Shown here piece after piece: positions 45,839 through 55,577 of a stretch of 64,000 bases of DNA. The translations under genes and the position numbers were made by a program. The stretch spans positions 1-64,000 of the forward strand of contig JADJPF010000003.1 of NCBI GenBank assembly GCA_016713405.1, in the 5' to 3' direction. This stretch comes from Blastocatellia bacterium. Lineage in GTDB: Bacteria; Acidobacteriota; Blastocatellia; Chloracidobacteriales; JADJPF01. How positions within the stretch are numbered: position 1 is the first letter of the stretch; each line of letters starts with the position of its first letter. Below the pieces are notes generated by a model. That model did no database searches. It was not told the origin of the DNA and saw nothing but the letters and a program-made list of their open reading frames with translations.

Positions 45839-46355
45839 TGTCGCTATCTCATTTCAATCTGCTTGTGATATTTGCTCAGAAAATTTCCTTATATAAATTA
45901 AGGTATAGAGCATTTTTTGTAACCTACATTACTACCAAATTATCTAGTGTTATTTATGACTATTTTGCAAGTGTATCAAGTGTATATAGAGTTATGAAAA
46001 TATATTACTAAACCTATTGACACACTGCTTTTGTGCATTACTAACAGGTAATTTTGGTAGACTCATGTCCACTAAGTAAAATTTTCAAAATTGCTTGTTT
46101 ATGTGGAGGTTGGCTAGATTGTATGGATTTTTTATTTCAGAATCAACCTATTATTGGACGATATTTGCTGATTTTGGCGAAATTTTTGCAGACTTAAAAA
46201 CTATCTCACTGGTCAGAAATAAAATTAATATAAACTTAAAAATAATTTAACTTACTTATAATAAATAATTTAAGGCTACTTTTTACTTCTCACCTAACAT
46301 TCTAAGTAAGCTTAGATATTTATTAAGTTTTTGACCATAGCTTTTAAGGGTTATT
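45839..46355. other. AT-rich gap with the likely promoter of the respiratory operon
   Basis: These 517 bases lie between actA and the ABC-2 permease gene, both on the minus strand. On the minus strand, upstream of actA, TTGATA is followed after 17 bases by TAAATA (near 45970-45945), a possible but imperfect sigma-70 promoter. The same place holds a tandem 9-base repeat (TACACTTGA, TACACTTGC). No gene is convincing. A 49-codon plus-strand frame from 46099 has no ribosome site. Confidence 0.3.
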
Positions 46356-48071
46356 CTAAAGTAGCATTTGTAAAAATTGCTCTACTCGTTTTTCAAAAAG
46401 ATCTCCAGCAAAATTAAGAGAAATTTTATAGATTGCAAGCATAAATATTAGTTCTGTTACAAAAACAGGGTAACTTAGCCACGCAGTTTTATAGTACCAA
46501 GCTGTAACAGGTGCAATTGCAAGCAAGGAAAAGACAAACCCTTGTAAAAGTGTCATTAATAACATTGCCATTTTTGAATAATTATTATTACTTAAAGAAG
46601 AAAAATCCATTTTGTACGGGTAAAATATCGATAGTAAGTTCCCTAGAATAATATATGCTAATAAAGCTATCATGGTACTGAGAACAGTATTTAATAAAAT
46701 ATATAAGCTTATTGGATAAATAACATAATGAAAAAGTATTAACATAATACTAATTTGAATTAAAGTAATTAGGAAAATAGAGAGGTTTTTACCTAAAAGT
46801 ACATTTTTACCCCTAATAGGCATAAGAAAAAAAGTTTTTACTCCATGAGAATCAAACCCAAAAGAGTTAACAAAAAATTGTCCTATTACCATTAATGAAT
46901 AAAAACTTATTCCAGGCAAAACAAAATGCTTAAAAATTGAAGAACTTTCTGTTGGTGGTTCTATTTGAAAAATAAATGGAAATGGAATTGCCCCTAATAT
47001 TCCAGAAACAAAGAGTAATAACATTTTTGAGCTACGATAAAAATATTTTATTTCCTTCTCTAATACTATAACAGCCTGTAAGGGCAATAAATTAAACCAA
47101 TTATTAGCAAAAACATTTTTAGCAAAAGTCTTATTTGTATTAGCTTTAACTTTAGTAATAGGTGTTTTATTAGGGAGCAAAGTTTTAGAACCAACTCCAT
47201 AAAACTCATAGTTAATTTTTCTTTGAACTAATAAAAGACAGCCTCCTGAAAATAAAAATAATAATAAAATTATGGAAAATTTATTACTGATAGTTTCTTT
47301 AGGAAAATTTATTGCTGCACGAGCTATTAAACCAGGAGGCGACCATTTTAATACTTGAACTATAGTTTCAGAACTAGGAAGGTTTTCCTTTAACAAAAAA
47401 ACTTTAGGTGAATTTTTAATAGTTTGCTCTTTTGTAGGAATTTGCTTAGATTGTGTTTGTCTCATTTCTTGCCGAAAAAAAATCATAGGAGCAAAAGAGA
47501 TTGAAATAAATATAAAAAGCACGATAAAAACCATTATTTCTTTAATTCGGCGATGAGCAAAAAGCTTTTCTAATATCCTTTGTAAATAGCGAGATAAAGC
47601 AATATTAAATAAAATAAATAGTGCAAATAAAATTATTAGAATTGGTGAATACAATGGCGAGATTATTATTGACCCAATAAGAATACCTAGTAGAGGTAAA
47701 TAGAGAGATAAAGAAGTTAAATCTGTTGCCCCAGAAAATAGATCTAAGAATAAAAGCTTTTTATCACTAATTGGATAAAGTCTAAAATTAGATATACTTA
47801 ATCCACTTCCAAAAGAAGCTGTCACTAAAGGGATTACTTGCCAATATAGTGTTATACCTAAAAAAAGATAAATAAATGCCTTAATCATACTAGGGTGATT
47901 ATAAAGTAGAAGTGTTGCCATAAATAAACCAACAGCAATAGCTATATCTACAATAGCACTGCCTATAACAAAAATTATCCTAGCAACCAGTTCTATTTTA
48001 CTACTTTGAGATTTAAGAGAATTTTTAAAGAGTAGCCATTGTAGTTGTAAGATTAAAGTCAATTGTTCCAT
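46356..48071 (-). CDS. ABC-2 type transporter permease
   Basis: This 571-residue inner-membrane protein has about twelve hydrophobic segments in two clusters, residues 25-205 and 255-560. It is the permease partner of the ATPase encoded 15 bases upstream. Short motifs fit ABC-2 permeases that export drugs or lipids, such as IPFPFIFQIEPPTESS between helices and SFGFDSHGVKTFFLMPIRGK in the second half. The substrate is unknown. The gene is rich in A and T, with Lys, Ile and Phe codons, like its neighbours. Confidence 0.82.
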   Translation of the reverse strand: MEQLTLILQLQWLLFKNSLKSQSSKIELVARIIFVIGSAIVDIAIAVGLFMATLLLYNHPSMIKAFIYLFLGITLYWQVIPLVTASFGSGLSISNFRLYPISDKKLLFLDLFSGATDLTSLSLYLPLLGILIGSIIISPLYSPILIILFALFILFNIALSRYLQRILEKLFAHRRIKEIMVFIVLFIFISISFAPMIFFRQEMRQTQSKQIPTKEQTIKNSPKVFLLKENLPSSETIVQVLKWSPPGLIARAAINFPKETISNKFSIILLLFLFSGGCLLLVQRKINYEFYGVGSKTLLPNKTPITKVKANTNKTFAKNVFANNWFNLLPLQAVIVLEKEIKYFYRSSKMLLLFVSGILGAIPFPFIFQIEPPTESSSIFKHFVLPGISFYSLMVIGQFFVNSFGFDSHGVKTFFLMPIRGKNVLLGKNLSIFLITLIQISIMLILFHYVIYPISLYILLNTVLSTMIALLAYIILGNLLSIFYPYKMDFSSLSNNNYSKMAMLLMTLLQGFVFSLLAIAPVTAWYYKTAWLSYPVFVTELIFMLAIYKISLNFAGDLFEKRVEQFLQMLL

Positions 48072-48086
48072 AGATTTACAAATCCT

Positions 48087-48914
48087 TTATTCAACTAACC
48101 AACTTAATTGATTTTCTGAGCGTTCACGTCCACCGCCAACAATTTCAATAAAAATTTCTTCTAAAGTTAGCTTTTTATTTGATAAATCCTTAGTTAAGGC
48201 TTCGCTATTAGCAAAAACACCTTCCCGTAGTTGTTCTATGGATCCTTGAGCTACGATTGTTCCACAGTTAATAATACTAATATCTGTACAAAGTTTTTCT
48301 ACAATATCAAGCACATGAGAAGTTAAAAATATAGTTGCTCCATGTGAAATCATAGCATTTAACATATCTTTCATAGTCTTAGCTGCAATAGCGTCAACCC
48401 CTTCAAATGGTTCATCTAAAAATAATACCTTAGGGGAATGAATTAATGCAGCAGATAGAGCTATCTTTTTTTTCATTCCATGAGAAAAATCTATTATTAA
48501 TTTGCGAGAGTTAGCAGTTAATTCCATCAATTCCAATAATTCTGTTGCTCTTTTAGCTACCTGGTCATGACTTAATCCATACATTCGACCAACAAAATTA
48601 AGGTATTCAGCAGCAGTTAATCTATCAAAAAGAGCTAGATTTTCTGGGACAACACCAATTTGTTTTTTTACTTCAACTGGATTTTGTGAAAAATCTATTC
48701 CTAAAATCTCTATTCGGCCTGCTGTAGGAGACATAAGCCCTGTAAGCATTTTTATAGTAGTCGATTTACCGGCACCATTAGGCCCAAGAAAACCATAGAA
48801 AAGACCGCGAGCTATTTTTAAATTCACATTATTAACAGCACGCATAGTCTCAAAATCTTTGGTTAAATTTTCGGTTGATACAGCAAGAGACAAATTATCA
48901 TTAGTATTAAGCAT
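48087..48914 (-). CDS. ABC-2 type transporter ATPase
   Basis: This cytoplasmic ATP-binding subunit has 275 residues. Motifs are Walker A GPNGAGKST near residue 46, Q-loop region VVPENLALFD, signature FSHGMKKK (family norm SGGQ, common in CcmA-like members), Walker B VLFLDEPFEG and the switch His in LTSHVL. It is followed by the permease gene and preceded by a TPR protein gene 25 bases away, so the three probably form one operon. It would power export of an unknown compound. Confidence 0.9.
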   Translation of the reverse strand: MLNTNDNLSLAVSTENLTKDFETMRAVNNVNLKIARGLFYGFLGPNGAGKSTTIKMLTGLMSPTAGRIEILGIDFSQNPVEVKKQIGVVPENLALFDRLTAAEYLNFVGRMYGLSHDQVAKRATELLELMELTANSRKLIIDFSHGMKKKIALSAALIHSPKVLFLDEPFEGVDAIAAKTMKDMLNAMISHGATIFLTSHVLDIVEKLCTDISIINCGTIVAQGSIEQLREGVFANSEALTKDLSNKKLTLEEIFIEIVGGGRERSENQLSWLVE

Positions 48915-48939
48915 ATTTTTCTATTAAAAAATTTTAAGT

Positions 48940-50496
48940 TTATTTTTTCTTTTCAGGAGATCTTAGTAAAATCCATTGCATTTTTAACACAATATTTTCT
49001 GCCTTGGAGTTGTTAGTAATTACTTCAACAACAGTTGCATAGTTATTACTAAGACTTGGTTGTTGAATTATTCTTGTACTTACTTGATCACTTCCTTGCA
49101 ATTTAGTTAAGTTTAATTCATAAGCTTCATGTGGTAGAGGATCAAAGCTAACAACTACGTTTTGGCAGTTTTCAGTTTGATCAACAAATAAGGTTTGCAA
49201 TCTTATTAAGGTTGATTTAGTTACTTGCCCTTGCCAGATAACTAAGCCTGTATTTAATAAATCCCAATCAAGATTTAGGCTAAAAACATTTTCCTTTTTA
49301 GGTGTTAATTCTAGCGTCAAACTATATCTATTATTTATATTTGGATAGCTAATGATTTTTGCTTGTAGATCTCCTGAGAAACGAACTAATTTAGCATCAA
49401 AAAGCCTAGCAGGAAATTTTCCTTGTAGTTTAGCAGAAATATTATTGTTGCCAGATAAAATAACTAATTTATTATCAATAATTTGTACTGTTACACTACC
49501 TGTAATTGTCCCATTAAGTTGTACACTGCCATTTGATTTATAATCTGAGCCTAATCGTAAAAAAATTTCTTGACTACGCATATCAACATAAGCTTTTTTC
49601 TCTGGTAAAAACTGTAGAACATTTTTATAAACTCTTAGAGCTTCGTTATATTTATAGGATTTCATTAAGCTTTCAGCCTTGTTAAATTCTTGTTGACCTT
49701 GCGCTAAACGTAAGGCATCTATTAAACGTGGTTCACTTGGATAAAGACTTAAAGCTCCATTTAACTTAGCCATTGCTATAGACAAATCATCTTTTTTTAA
49801 GCTGCTTTCAGCCTCGCTAATGGTTTGTTCTTTTTCTATTTGCGCGATGATTTTTTCTATTTCTCGGTTTTCTGGCTCAATACGAGAAAGTTTTTGGTAT
49901 AACTCCAAAGTTTTATTGGTATCACCTTTTTTTTGTGCAGTTTCTGCGGCTAATTTAAGATTTTTTAGCATTTGTTGACGAGGAAAATCATTTTGTGGAG
50001 CAAATCTTAGCCACTGTTCATAAAGTTTATAAGCTTCTTCATAATCAGAGCGTTTTTCTGCTGCTTCGCTTAATAAATCAAAAGTTTCTAAAATAAATTC
50101 TAAAGGTTTAGGGTCAACAGGATTGATTTTATTTATTTCTATATATTTAGCTACAGCTTCTTCGGCTTTTCCTTGTTCTTTCAAGCTTTTAGCTTCTTTA
50201 TAAATTAAAGCTGTTTTATATAAAGTTTCTGCTAAAGCTATTATGCTAGGTTTTACTTTTTTACGTGGAGCATTTAGGGCAGCCTCTAAATAAGCAATTG
50301 CACCTAAATAATCGCCTGTTTCAAGTAGTCGTCCTCCTTTAGTCAAGTAAAAAGACAAAGGTGTTCCCTTTGGTACAAGTTCAATGTCTGATATTTTGCT
50401 GCTACTTTTCGCTTTATTTTGGGCTAAAGTCTTATATGGCAAGCCAAAAACAACCAATATAGCTAAAGAAATACTTAATAATAATTTTAATTTCAT
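48940..50496 (-). CDS. Secreted TPR-repeat protein
   Basis: This 518-residue exported protein has a signal peptide at residues 1-25 (LLLSISLAILVVFGLPYKTLA). Residues 50-305 are TPR-like helical repeats, for example YLGAIAYLEAALNAPRK, AEEAVAKYIEINKINPVDP and TNKTLELYQKLSRIEPENRE. A C-terminal beta-rich region of about 200 residues follows (GSVQLNGTITGSVTVQIIDN and onward). The TPR part should bind another protein in the periplasm. It is upstream of and close to the ABC-2 genes, so it may work with that exporter, although TPR proteins are frequent in this window. Confidence 0.8.
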   Translation of the reverse strand: MKLKLLLSISLAILVVFGLPYKTLAQNKAKSSSKISDIELVPKGTPLSFYLTKGGRLLETGDYLGAIAYLEAALNAPRKKVKPSIIALAETLYKTALIYKEAKSLKEQGKAEEAVAKYIEINKINPVDPKPLEFILETFDLLSEAAEKRSDYEEAYKLYEQWLRFAPQNDFPRQQMLKNLKLAAETAQKKGDTNKTLELYQKLSRIEPENREIEKIIAQIEKEQTISEAESSLKKDDLSIAMAKLNGALSLYPSEPRLIDALRLAQGQQEFNKAESLMKSYKYNEALRVYKNVLQFLPEKKAYVDMRSQEIFLRLGSDYKSNGSVQLNGTITGSVTVQIIDNKLVILSGNNNISAKLQGKFPARLFDAKLVRFSGDLQAKIISYPNINNRYSLTLELTPKKENVFSLNLDWDLLNTGLVIWQGQVTKSTLIRLQTLFVDQTENCQNVVVSFDPLPHEAYELNLTKLQGSDQVSTRIIQQPSLSNNYATVVEVITNNSKAENIVLKMQWILLRSPEKKK

Positions 50497-50606
50497 AACA
50501 AATAGTTTTTTATAAATATTTTATTAGTAATGCGATTGGCTTAATGTTAATAGATCTTATTGTTTAAGAATAGTAACGAAATAGCTTGATCAAGAAAAAA
50601 TAGCTA

Positions 50607-50642
50607 TAAAAAGAAAAATGCAGACTCAAGCAGAGTCTGCAT
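50607..50642 (-). terminator. Terminator of the minor-pilin operon
   Basis: ATGCAGACTC (50618-50627) and GAGTCTGCAT (50633-50642) pair perfectly around a 5-base loop. The minus strand continues into TTTTTCTTTTT. It lies 30 bases after the last pilin gene. Confidence 0.88.
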
Positions 50643-50671
50643 AACTAAGGAATAATAGGAATAATCACTTA

Positions 50672-52963
50672 TTAGAATTTTAATATTCTATAAGAGGAGC
50701 TTTTTACCGCGCCCAACGCACCTGTTGAGCCTTTGAAAGTAACTTGCGCACTACCTGTCAAAGTATTAGTAGTAACTTTGGTGTCAAAACTAGTGATATC
50801 AGCAGCAACAACTTGGCCGCTATAAGTACAGTTACCAGTTAGACCAACTTGTTCACGTGCATAAACCACGCCTTCAAATTTTATTGATGTTTCTAAATTA
50901 CCGCTTAGTGAGACATCTGTACCAGCAACAAATAGTAGTTGTGGGTTAGTAAAAGGAGGGGTAATTGGATCTAATGCTGCTTTTAGCTGTGCTACAAAAT
51001 TAGGAGTTCCTTGTACATCAATATATCCAGTAGTAATAATAGTTAAACTGACTGGATTAGAATCTGATCCAGCATTACCTGTAACTACTGCATTACCATC
51101 AAAGAAATAAACTTTATTTTTTAGTTCATTACTCTCTAAAGTATTGTTATTGCTAAATGTTGCTCCATTGCTTGCTCTTGAAGGGGTTCCTGAAGCAACA
51201 ACTGGAGGGGGACAAGTTGTAGTGTTTGTACAAGGGCTACTACCACCACCGCCGCCACCGCCGCCACCACTACCGCCGCCAGGACTCCAACCAACTCCAG
51301 ATAAAACACCTGTACTATTATATCTCGTACCATCACTTAATTTATACCAGCTACTTAAGCTACCATTATTAGCTATACTAGCAATCAAAATATCATTACT
51401 AGCTGCCAAAGTGCCTCGGTCAATAACAATTGCATCACTGGAATTAGGTTTAGTCGCACAGACAGAGGTTGAGCGAGCATTACACCAATTAGTAAACTCA
51501 GTTTCAGTAATTGTTGTAAACATTCTTAGTAGGCCATTTTCTGAAGAAAAGCTACTAGTTCCGTGCCGTCTTGTTCTTTGTGAGCCTGAAGTACTTTTAG
51601 GAGAAAGAAAAACTAAATCAGCACCTTTTTTATTAGCTCTAGTATTAGTGTTTTTATCTACAACATCTTTAACCCAAAACCAGCCATTTTGATAATAATC
51701 TCCAACGTCATCATCATCAGAATCACTACTATCATACCTTCTATAAGGTGTTTGAGGTGCTGGAGGTGTAACATCTCTGCGACCTGGTAGAGGGTTTAGG
51801 TCTGGAACAATTAAAATAGGTTGATTTCCACCAGAAAAACCACAAACTTTTATACCGCCACCACCACCAGAACCACAATTGCTTGCTGGAATAGAAGGAC
51901 AGCTTTCACAAAGGGCAGTAGCAGAAGTTGCACTTTGCTCTACAGTAGGAGAACCACTTAAACAAAGTCCATCATTTGCGTGGACTCCTCCATAAGAACC
52001 TAGAATTTTAGAACTACCTGACATTATGGTACAGCCTTCTGTTATCACGGCTGGATAAGGAAAAAATCCTACAATACTATCAACAACTACTTCGGAGACT
52101 GGTGTAAGGGTTCCGCCAACATTTTTCATTTGCCTGGCAGTAGAACGAATTAACACACGAGCATTAAAATCTTTATTTTTTCCTGAAAAACTACTAAATT
52201 TGCTTGTGTTATTGCCTGGGCATTCAACAAATTCATTTGGGCAATTATCAAAAGTGTTATAAGTAGTGCCAGCACCAGGAACTTTATAAACAGGGGCAAT
52301 TACTCCATTATAACCTGTAGGATATGCAACACCTCCACTACTTGGATAAGCATTAAACAACCTTGCATAAGCATCATCATCATCAAAAACTTCTACATAA
52401 ACTTGATAAGTTGAGTTAGTAGCAGGGTCATTAAAACTTAGTTTTCCTCCCCAAACAGCACTATTTGGTAAGATGGCACTCCCTAAACCAGCAGATGTAA
52501 GCTGATCTTTGACATCTTGGGTGTTGCCTAAAGGTAAATCGCTAGCTTCAGGATTAGTAAAACCCTTTACTGTATCTGGAAACATTGGCCCAGCAGCACC
52601 AGAAGCTAAAGTTCCTGTAGATGTTGCCCAACCATTATTACCAACTACAAATTCTTTGCCACGAGTGGTTAATGAATCACCTAGTCCACTAGTAGAATCT
52701 GGCCCGCCCAGCAGATCATTAAAATCCCCTTTCATACGTTTTACCATCGAAACAGCCATATTTAAGCCTGCTTCAGCATAATAAAATCCTTTAGTTGCTT
52801 CTTCAGATCTACTAGCAATTTGTACTTCAATTGTAGTAGTAGAAGCTACGGAAAGCCCTATGCTAGTAATTAAGAGCAAAACAATTAATACCATTGCCAA
52901 GGCAACACCTCGTGAATTTTTCACAGTAGAGGTTTTTTTATCTTTATCTAATTTATTTTTCAT
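50672..52963 (-). CDS. Large PilX-like type IV pilus minor component
   Basis: This 763-residue protein starts with a PilX-type N-terminus (NSRGVALAMVLIVLLLITSI, then GFYYAEAGLNMAVSMVK), giving a single membrane helix at about residues 18-42. It is much longer than usual PilX. The C-terminal part has an Asp-rich stretch (SSDSDDDDVGDYYQNG), a run of nine Gly inside GGGSGGGGGGGGGSSPC, Cys pairs and beta-rich repeats (EGVVYAREQVGLTGNCTYSG). It is the last of four genes with prepilin-like N-termini, so it should be exported with the pilus machinery, perhaps as a tip or adhesive subunit. That role is inference. Confidence 0.8.
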   Translation of the reverse strand: MKNKLDKDKKTSTVKNSRGVALAMVLIVLLLITSIGLSVASTTTIEVQIASRSEEATKGFYYAEAGLNMAVSMVKRMKGDFNDLLGGPDSTSGLGDSLTTRGKEFVVGNNGWATSTGTLASGAAGPMFPDTVKGFTNPEASDLPLGNTQDVKDQLTSAGLGSAILPNSAVWGGKLSFNDPATNSTYQVYVEVFDDDDAYARLFNAYPSSGGVAYPTGYNGVIAPVYKVPGAGTTYNTFDNCPNEFVECPGNNTSKFSSFSGKNKDFNARVLIRSTARQMKNVGGTLTPVSEVVVDSIVGFFPYPAVITEGCTIMSGSSKILGSYGGVHANDGLCLSGSPTVEQSATSATALCESCPSIPASNCGSGGGGGIKVCGFSGGNQPILIVPDLNPLPGRRDVTPPAPQTPYRRYDSSDSDDDDVGDYYQNGWFWVKDVVDKNTNTRANKKGADLVFLSPKSTSGSQRTRRHGTSSFSSENGLLRMFTTITETEFTNWCNARSTSVCATKPNSSDAIVIDRGTLAASNDILIASIANNGSLSSWYKLSDGTRYNSTGVLSGVGWSPGGGSGGGGGGGGGSSPCTNTTTCPPPVVASGTPSRASNGATFSNNNTLESNELKNKVYFFDGNAVVTGNAGSDSNPVSLTIITTGYIDVQGTPNFVAQLKAALDPITPPFTNPQLLFVAGTDVSLSGNLETSIKFEGVVYAREQVGLTGNCTYSGQVVAADITSFDTKVTTNTLTGSAQVTFKGSTGALGAVKSSSYRILKF

Positions 52964-52984
52964 ATAGTTACTCCTGAATCAGGC

Positions 52985-53764
52985 TTAACGGTTTCTTAGT
53001 TTAACAACAGAAACTAAGCTTGCATAACGAAAGCGTTTTTCATAAACGGTTTCTATTGCTACAGCACGATTAGATCTAGCCGTAACACTAATAGTTACTT
53101 GGTTTTGTAGTGAATCCACTATAAAGTTAAGATCCGTAACAAATTCAGCAATAGCAATAGCACGACTGTTGCTACCTTGGGCTGGAGCAGAACCTCCACC
53201 TGGTAAAGCTTGTCCTTGGGCTGGATTATAGTTATAAAGATTGACTAAACCTGTTGAAGGGTCTAAGTAAACAACTACATTTTCGCTAGTAATAACATTA
53301 GCAGAAAAAATAGTGCTTCCTGCTGTAGTAGTACCAACATCAGTATTAGTTAAAGCATCTCCATCAAAATCGCTAAAAAGCTGGAGAGCTTTTCCACTTG
53401 GACAAGTAACTCCACTAGTTCCACCACAAGTAGGAGGGATAGTTTTACCTATTGTAGGAGATCCAGCAGGTGTAGTTGCATCAAAAGTGTCATAGAGACG
53501 AATAAAATTTAATCCATTAAGGACAGTAAGATTTTGAGGGTTATTTCCTGCGGTTTGAACAATTTCCGAAATCCGATCCACTGCATAACGAGCATTTTCT
53601 TGAGCTTGTGCATTGGCTAATTCTGCATCAAAAGTTTTTTGTCCATTGACCAAAGCACTAAAAACGGAAGTCATAATCACAGATAGAATAATTAGCACTA
53701 ACATCAATTCTAGGAGAGAAAAACCTTTAATTGAGTTATTTGCTTTTTTTATTGGTATTTTCAT
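52985..53764 (-). CDS. PilW-like type IV prepilin
   Basis: This 259-residue prepilin has the cleavage motif KGFSLLELMLVLIILSVIMT, with the conserved Glu at position 5 of the mature protein, and one membrane helix. The remainder is beta-rich with several Cys (PPTCGGTSGVTCPSGKALQL). It would be a minor pilin of a type IV pilus. It lies between pilV and the PilX-like gene at about 20-base spacings, and all four genes form one operon. Confidence 0.85.
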   Translation of the reverse strand: MKIPIKKANNSIKGFSLLELMLVLIILSVIMTSVFSALVNGQKTFDAELANAQAQENARYAVDRISEIVQTAGNNPQNLTVLNGLNFIRLYDTFDATTPAGSPTIGKTIPPTCGGTSGVTCPSGKALQLFSDFDGDALTNTDVGTTTAGSTIFSANVITSENVVVYLDPSTGLVNLYNYNPAQGQALPGGGSAPAQGSNSRAIAIAEFVTDLNFIVDSLQNQVTISVTARSNRAVAIETVYEKRFRYASLVSVVKLRNR

Positions 53765-53783
53765 AAATTTTAACTCTCCTAAG

Positions 53784-54486
53784 TTAATTAGCTGGATTAG
53801 TTAGCAAGGTAGCAAACTGGATTCTTTTGGCAAATTTAGCGTCATTTACCACAGGTGCAACTCTTACGATTACATAAACTGAAGTTTGCTCATTAGTGCC
53901 TGCCCTGGAAGGAGTTGGAGAAGAAATTAAATTAGAAAAATTTGGGGTGTTAGAAGATTTTGTATAGGCATTTGTTAAACTAACACCATTTGGATCTACA
54001 TTGGCTGTAGATTTATAGCCAATTACTTGCCAACGAACTTCAAACGCTCGTTTACTCCAATTACTATCTCCAACCTTTGTTGTATTGGTCTTATAGTAAA
54101 GTAAGCGATTAGTTACAGAATCATTTACAGCTTCAAAATAAATTCCAGCAATATGTGCTTTATCTGGGTTGCCTGGAGAAGAAGCAGGTAAAGAAGTAGC
54201 TGCTACGCCTCCATCACTTGGCATTAAAATAGTTCCACCAACTTGAATTCTAGGATCAAAACTAGGGCTAGAACTGTTTGTAGTCCAACTATTTATTGCT
54301 CTTAGCTCTTCTATTACATTTTTTCCAGCTTTTATAGCTAATGTTGTATTTTGAGCAAATCTATTTGAATAAGTTGAAACTATAAAAAAGCTGAGCTACA
54401 CCTAAAACCCCAACTAATAAAATTAACAAAGCTAAAGTAATTTCTATTAAAGTAAATCCTGCGTCCTTATTACTATTTAGTCTCAT
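53784..54486 (-). CDS. pilV: PilV-like type IV prepilin (one frameshift as sequenced)
   Basis: The start is the ATG at 54486-54484. The mature N-terminus reads DAGFTLIEITLALLILLVGV, a typical prepilin with Glu at position 5. The frame breaks in a run of six T on the coding strand (54384-54389). Read with one T fewer, it continues IVSTYSNRFAQNTTLAIKAG and on through the piece 53784-54224 (MPSDGGVAATSLPASSP). The joined protein has about 234 residues. It is a minor pilin between the FimT-like and PilW-like genes. The single homopolymer change looks like a sequencing error. Confidence 0.85.
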
Positions 54487-54530
54487 AAATACTCCTTAGC
54501 AAATGACTTTGTAAGCTAAAATTTTACAAA

Positions 54531-55181
54531 TTAAAAAGTTAGTACAGATACTCCACCTCTTAAGGCAATAGAGACTGTAAACTTAATGTTCTGTACTAAT
54601 TGCTTACAAGAAATTACTACCGCACCGGCAGGACTAGAAGAAAGATTAGTATTTATACAAGTATTATTAGTTTGGCGAAACCCTAGTTGTAATTCACCTC
54701 TTGAGTCATAAACAATTGCTTTCCAACCAGCACTTGTATAATTAGATATTCCTAATTCTGGGGCAGCACTTGCAACAGCAGGTAAAGATGTAGTTGTGTT
54801 AGGAAAAGAGGCTGGTACAGAGAAGCAACTACTTCCACCGCCAAAAACTAAGCTGATGCTAGGAGCTAAGCGATATTCTTCATTAAAAGCACTGCGATTA
54901 ACTACACTAGGACTATCAAACCCTTCAGGAATGCCATTGCGGTTTAGATCTAAAAATATTCGTGAATTAGAAGGATCCACAAAAATAATTATAGGTCGCC
55001 CTTGTCCAATAGCTTGCTGCCGAGCAGAATTAAGTTGAGCAGCTAAGCCTTCAGCAGATCCTTTTACACGATAAATCGATAGCATCCGACTTAGATTTGG
55101 TAAGCTAATAACTGCAATAATAAATATTATTATTACTACAACTAGTAGTTCTACTGCTGAAAAACCAGAATGTTTTTTCAT
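54531..55181 (-). CDS. FimT/GspH-like type IV prepilin
   Basis: This pseudopilin of about 216 residues has the cleavage motif HSGFSAVELLVVVIIIFIIA and the GspH/FimT region AEGLAAQLNSARQQAIGQGR just after the membrane helix. It continues IIIFVDPSNSRIFLDLNRNG. I place the start at 55181 (MKKHSG) because AGAGGAAGG lies just before it; the longer open frame to 55202 would read through that site. It is the first gene of the four-gene pilin operon. Confidence 0.88.
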   Translation of the reverse strand: MKKHSGFSAVELLVVVIIIFIIAVISLPNLSRMLSIYRVKGSAEGLAAQLNSARQQAIGQGRPIIIFVDPSNSRIFLDLNRNGIPEGFDSPSVVNRSAFNEEYRLAPSISLVFGGGSSCFSVPASFPNTTTSLPAVASAAPELGISNYTSAGWKAIVYDSRGELQLGFRQTNNTCINTNLSSSPAGAVVISCKQLVQNIKFTVSIALRGGVSVLTF

Positions 55182-55577
55182 TAAAACCTTCCTCTTTGGC
55201 AATCAAAATTGTTTGTTTGAAATTTGTTAGGCTATGTTAATTTTTGGGGCAACATTTTTATTATTTCCTAACAAAATATTTACATGTTTAATAGAAATTT
55301 AATAAACTTTTTTGTTAATTTTTTATTAAGTTTTTTCTTAAAAGTGATTGCATTATATCCCAAGTTTTCTAGTATTTACAGAAAAAATTTTTATAAAAAA
55401 AACTATTTTTGACTTCAAATAATAGTTATGGTATACCAAATATAAATTTGTTACATTTGCAAGTAAGTCTATCTTTTAATCCATTTTCTAAAATAAGTAC
55501 AATGCCTTATTTTAGAAAGTATGGAGCTATTAAGGCCAATCAACAAAAACAGACTGTTTATATTTAAGGAAGGCTTT
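55182..55577. other. Divergent gap between pilin operon and TPR gene
   Basis: This 396-base AT-rich gap holds promoters for both sides. Bases 55485-55518 form a perfect 13-bp inverted repeat, TTTCTAAAATAAG and CTTATTTTAGAAA, with an 8-base loop, 60 bases before the TPR gene start. It may be an operator or a leader hairpin. Nothing else in the gap is recognisable. Confidence 0.45.

Noticed and set aside
45940..45975. Sigma-70 promoter TTGATA-N17-TAAATA before actA
   Set aside because: The -10 match is poor and such matches are frequent in AT-rich DNA, so I mention it only in the gap entry.
46099..46250. Plus-strand 49-codon frame beginning MWRLARLYG
   Set aside because: It has no ribosome site and no recognisable features, and it lies in an AT-rich gap where chance frames are common.
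51144..51692. Plus-strand Pro-rich frame of 182 codons
   Set aside because: It is the antisense shadow of the poly-Gly stretch of the PilX-like gene.
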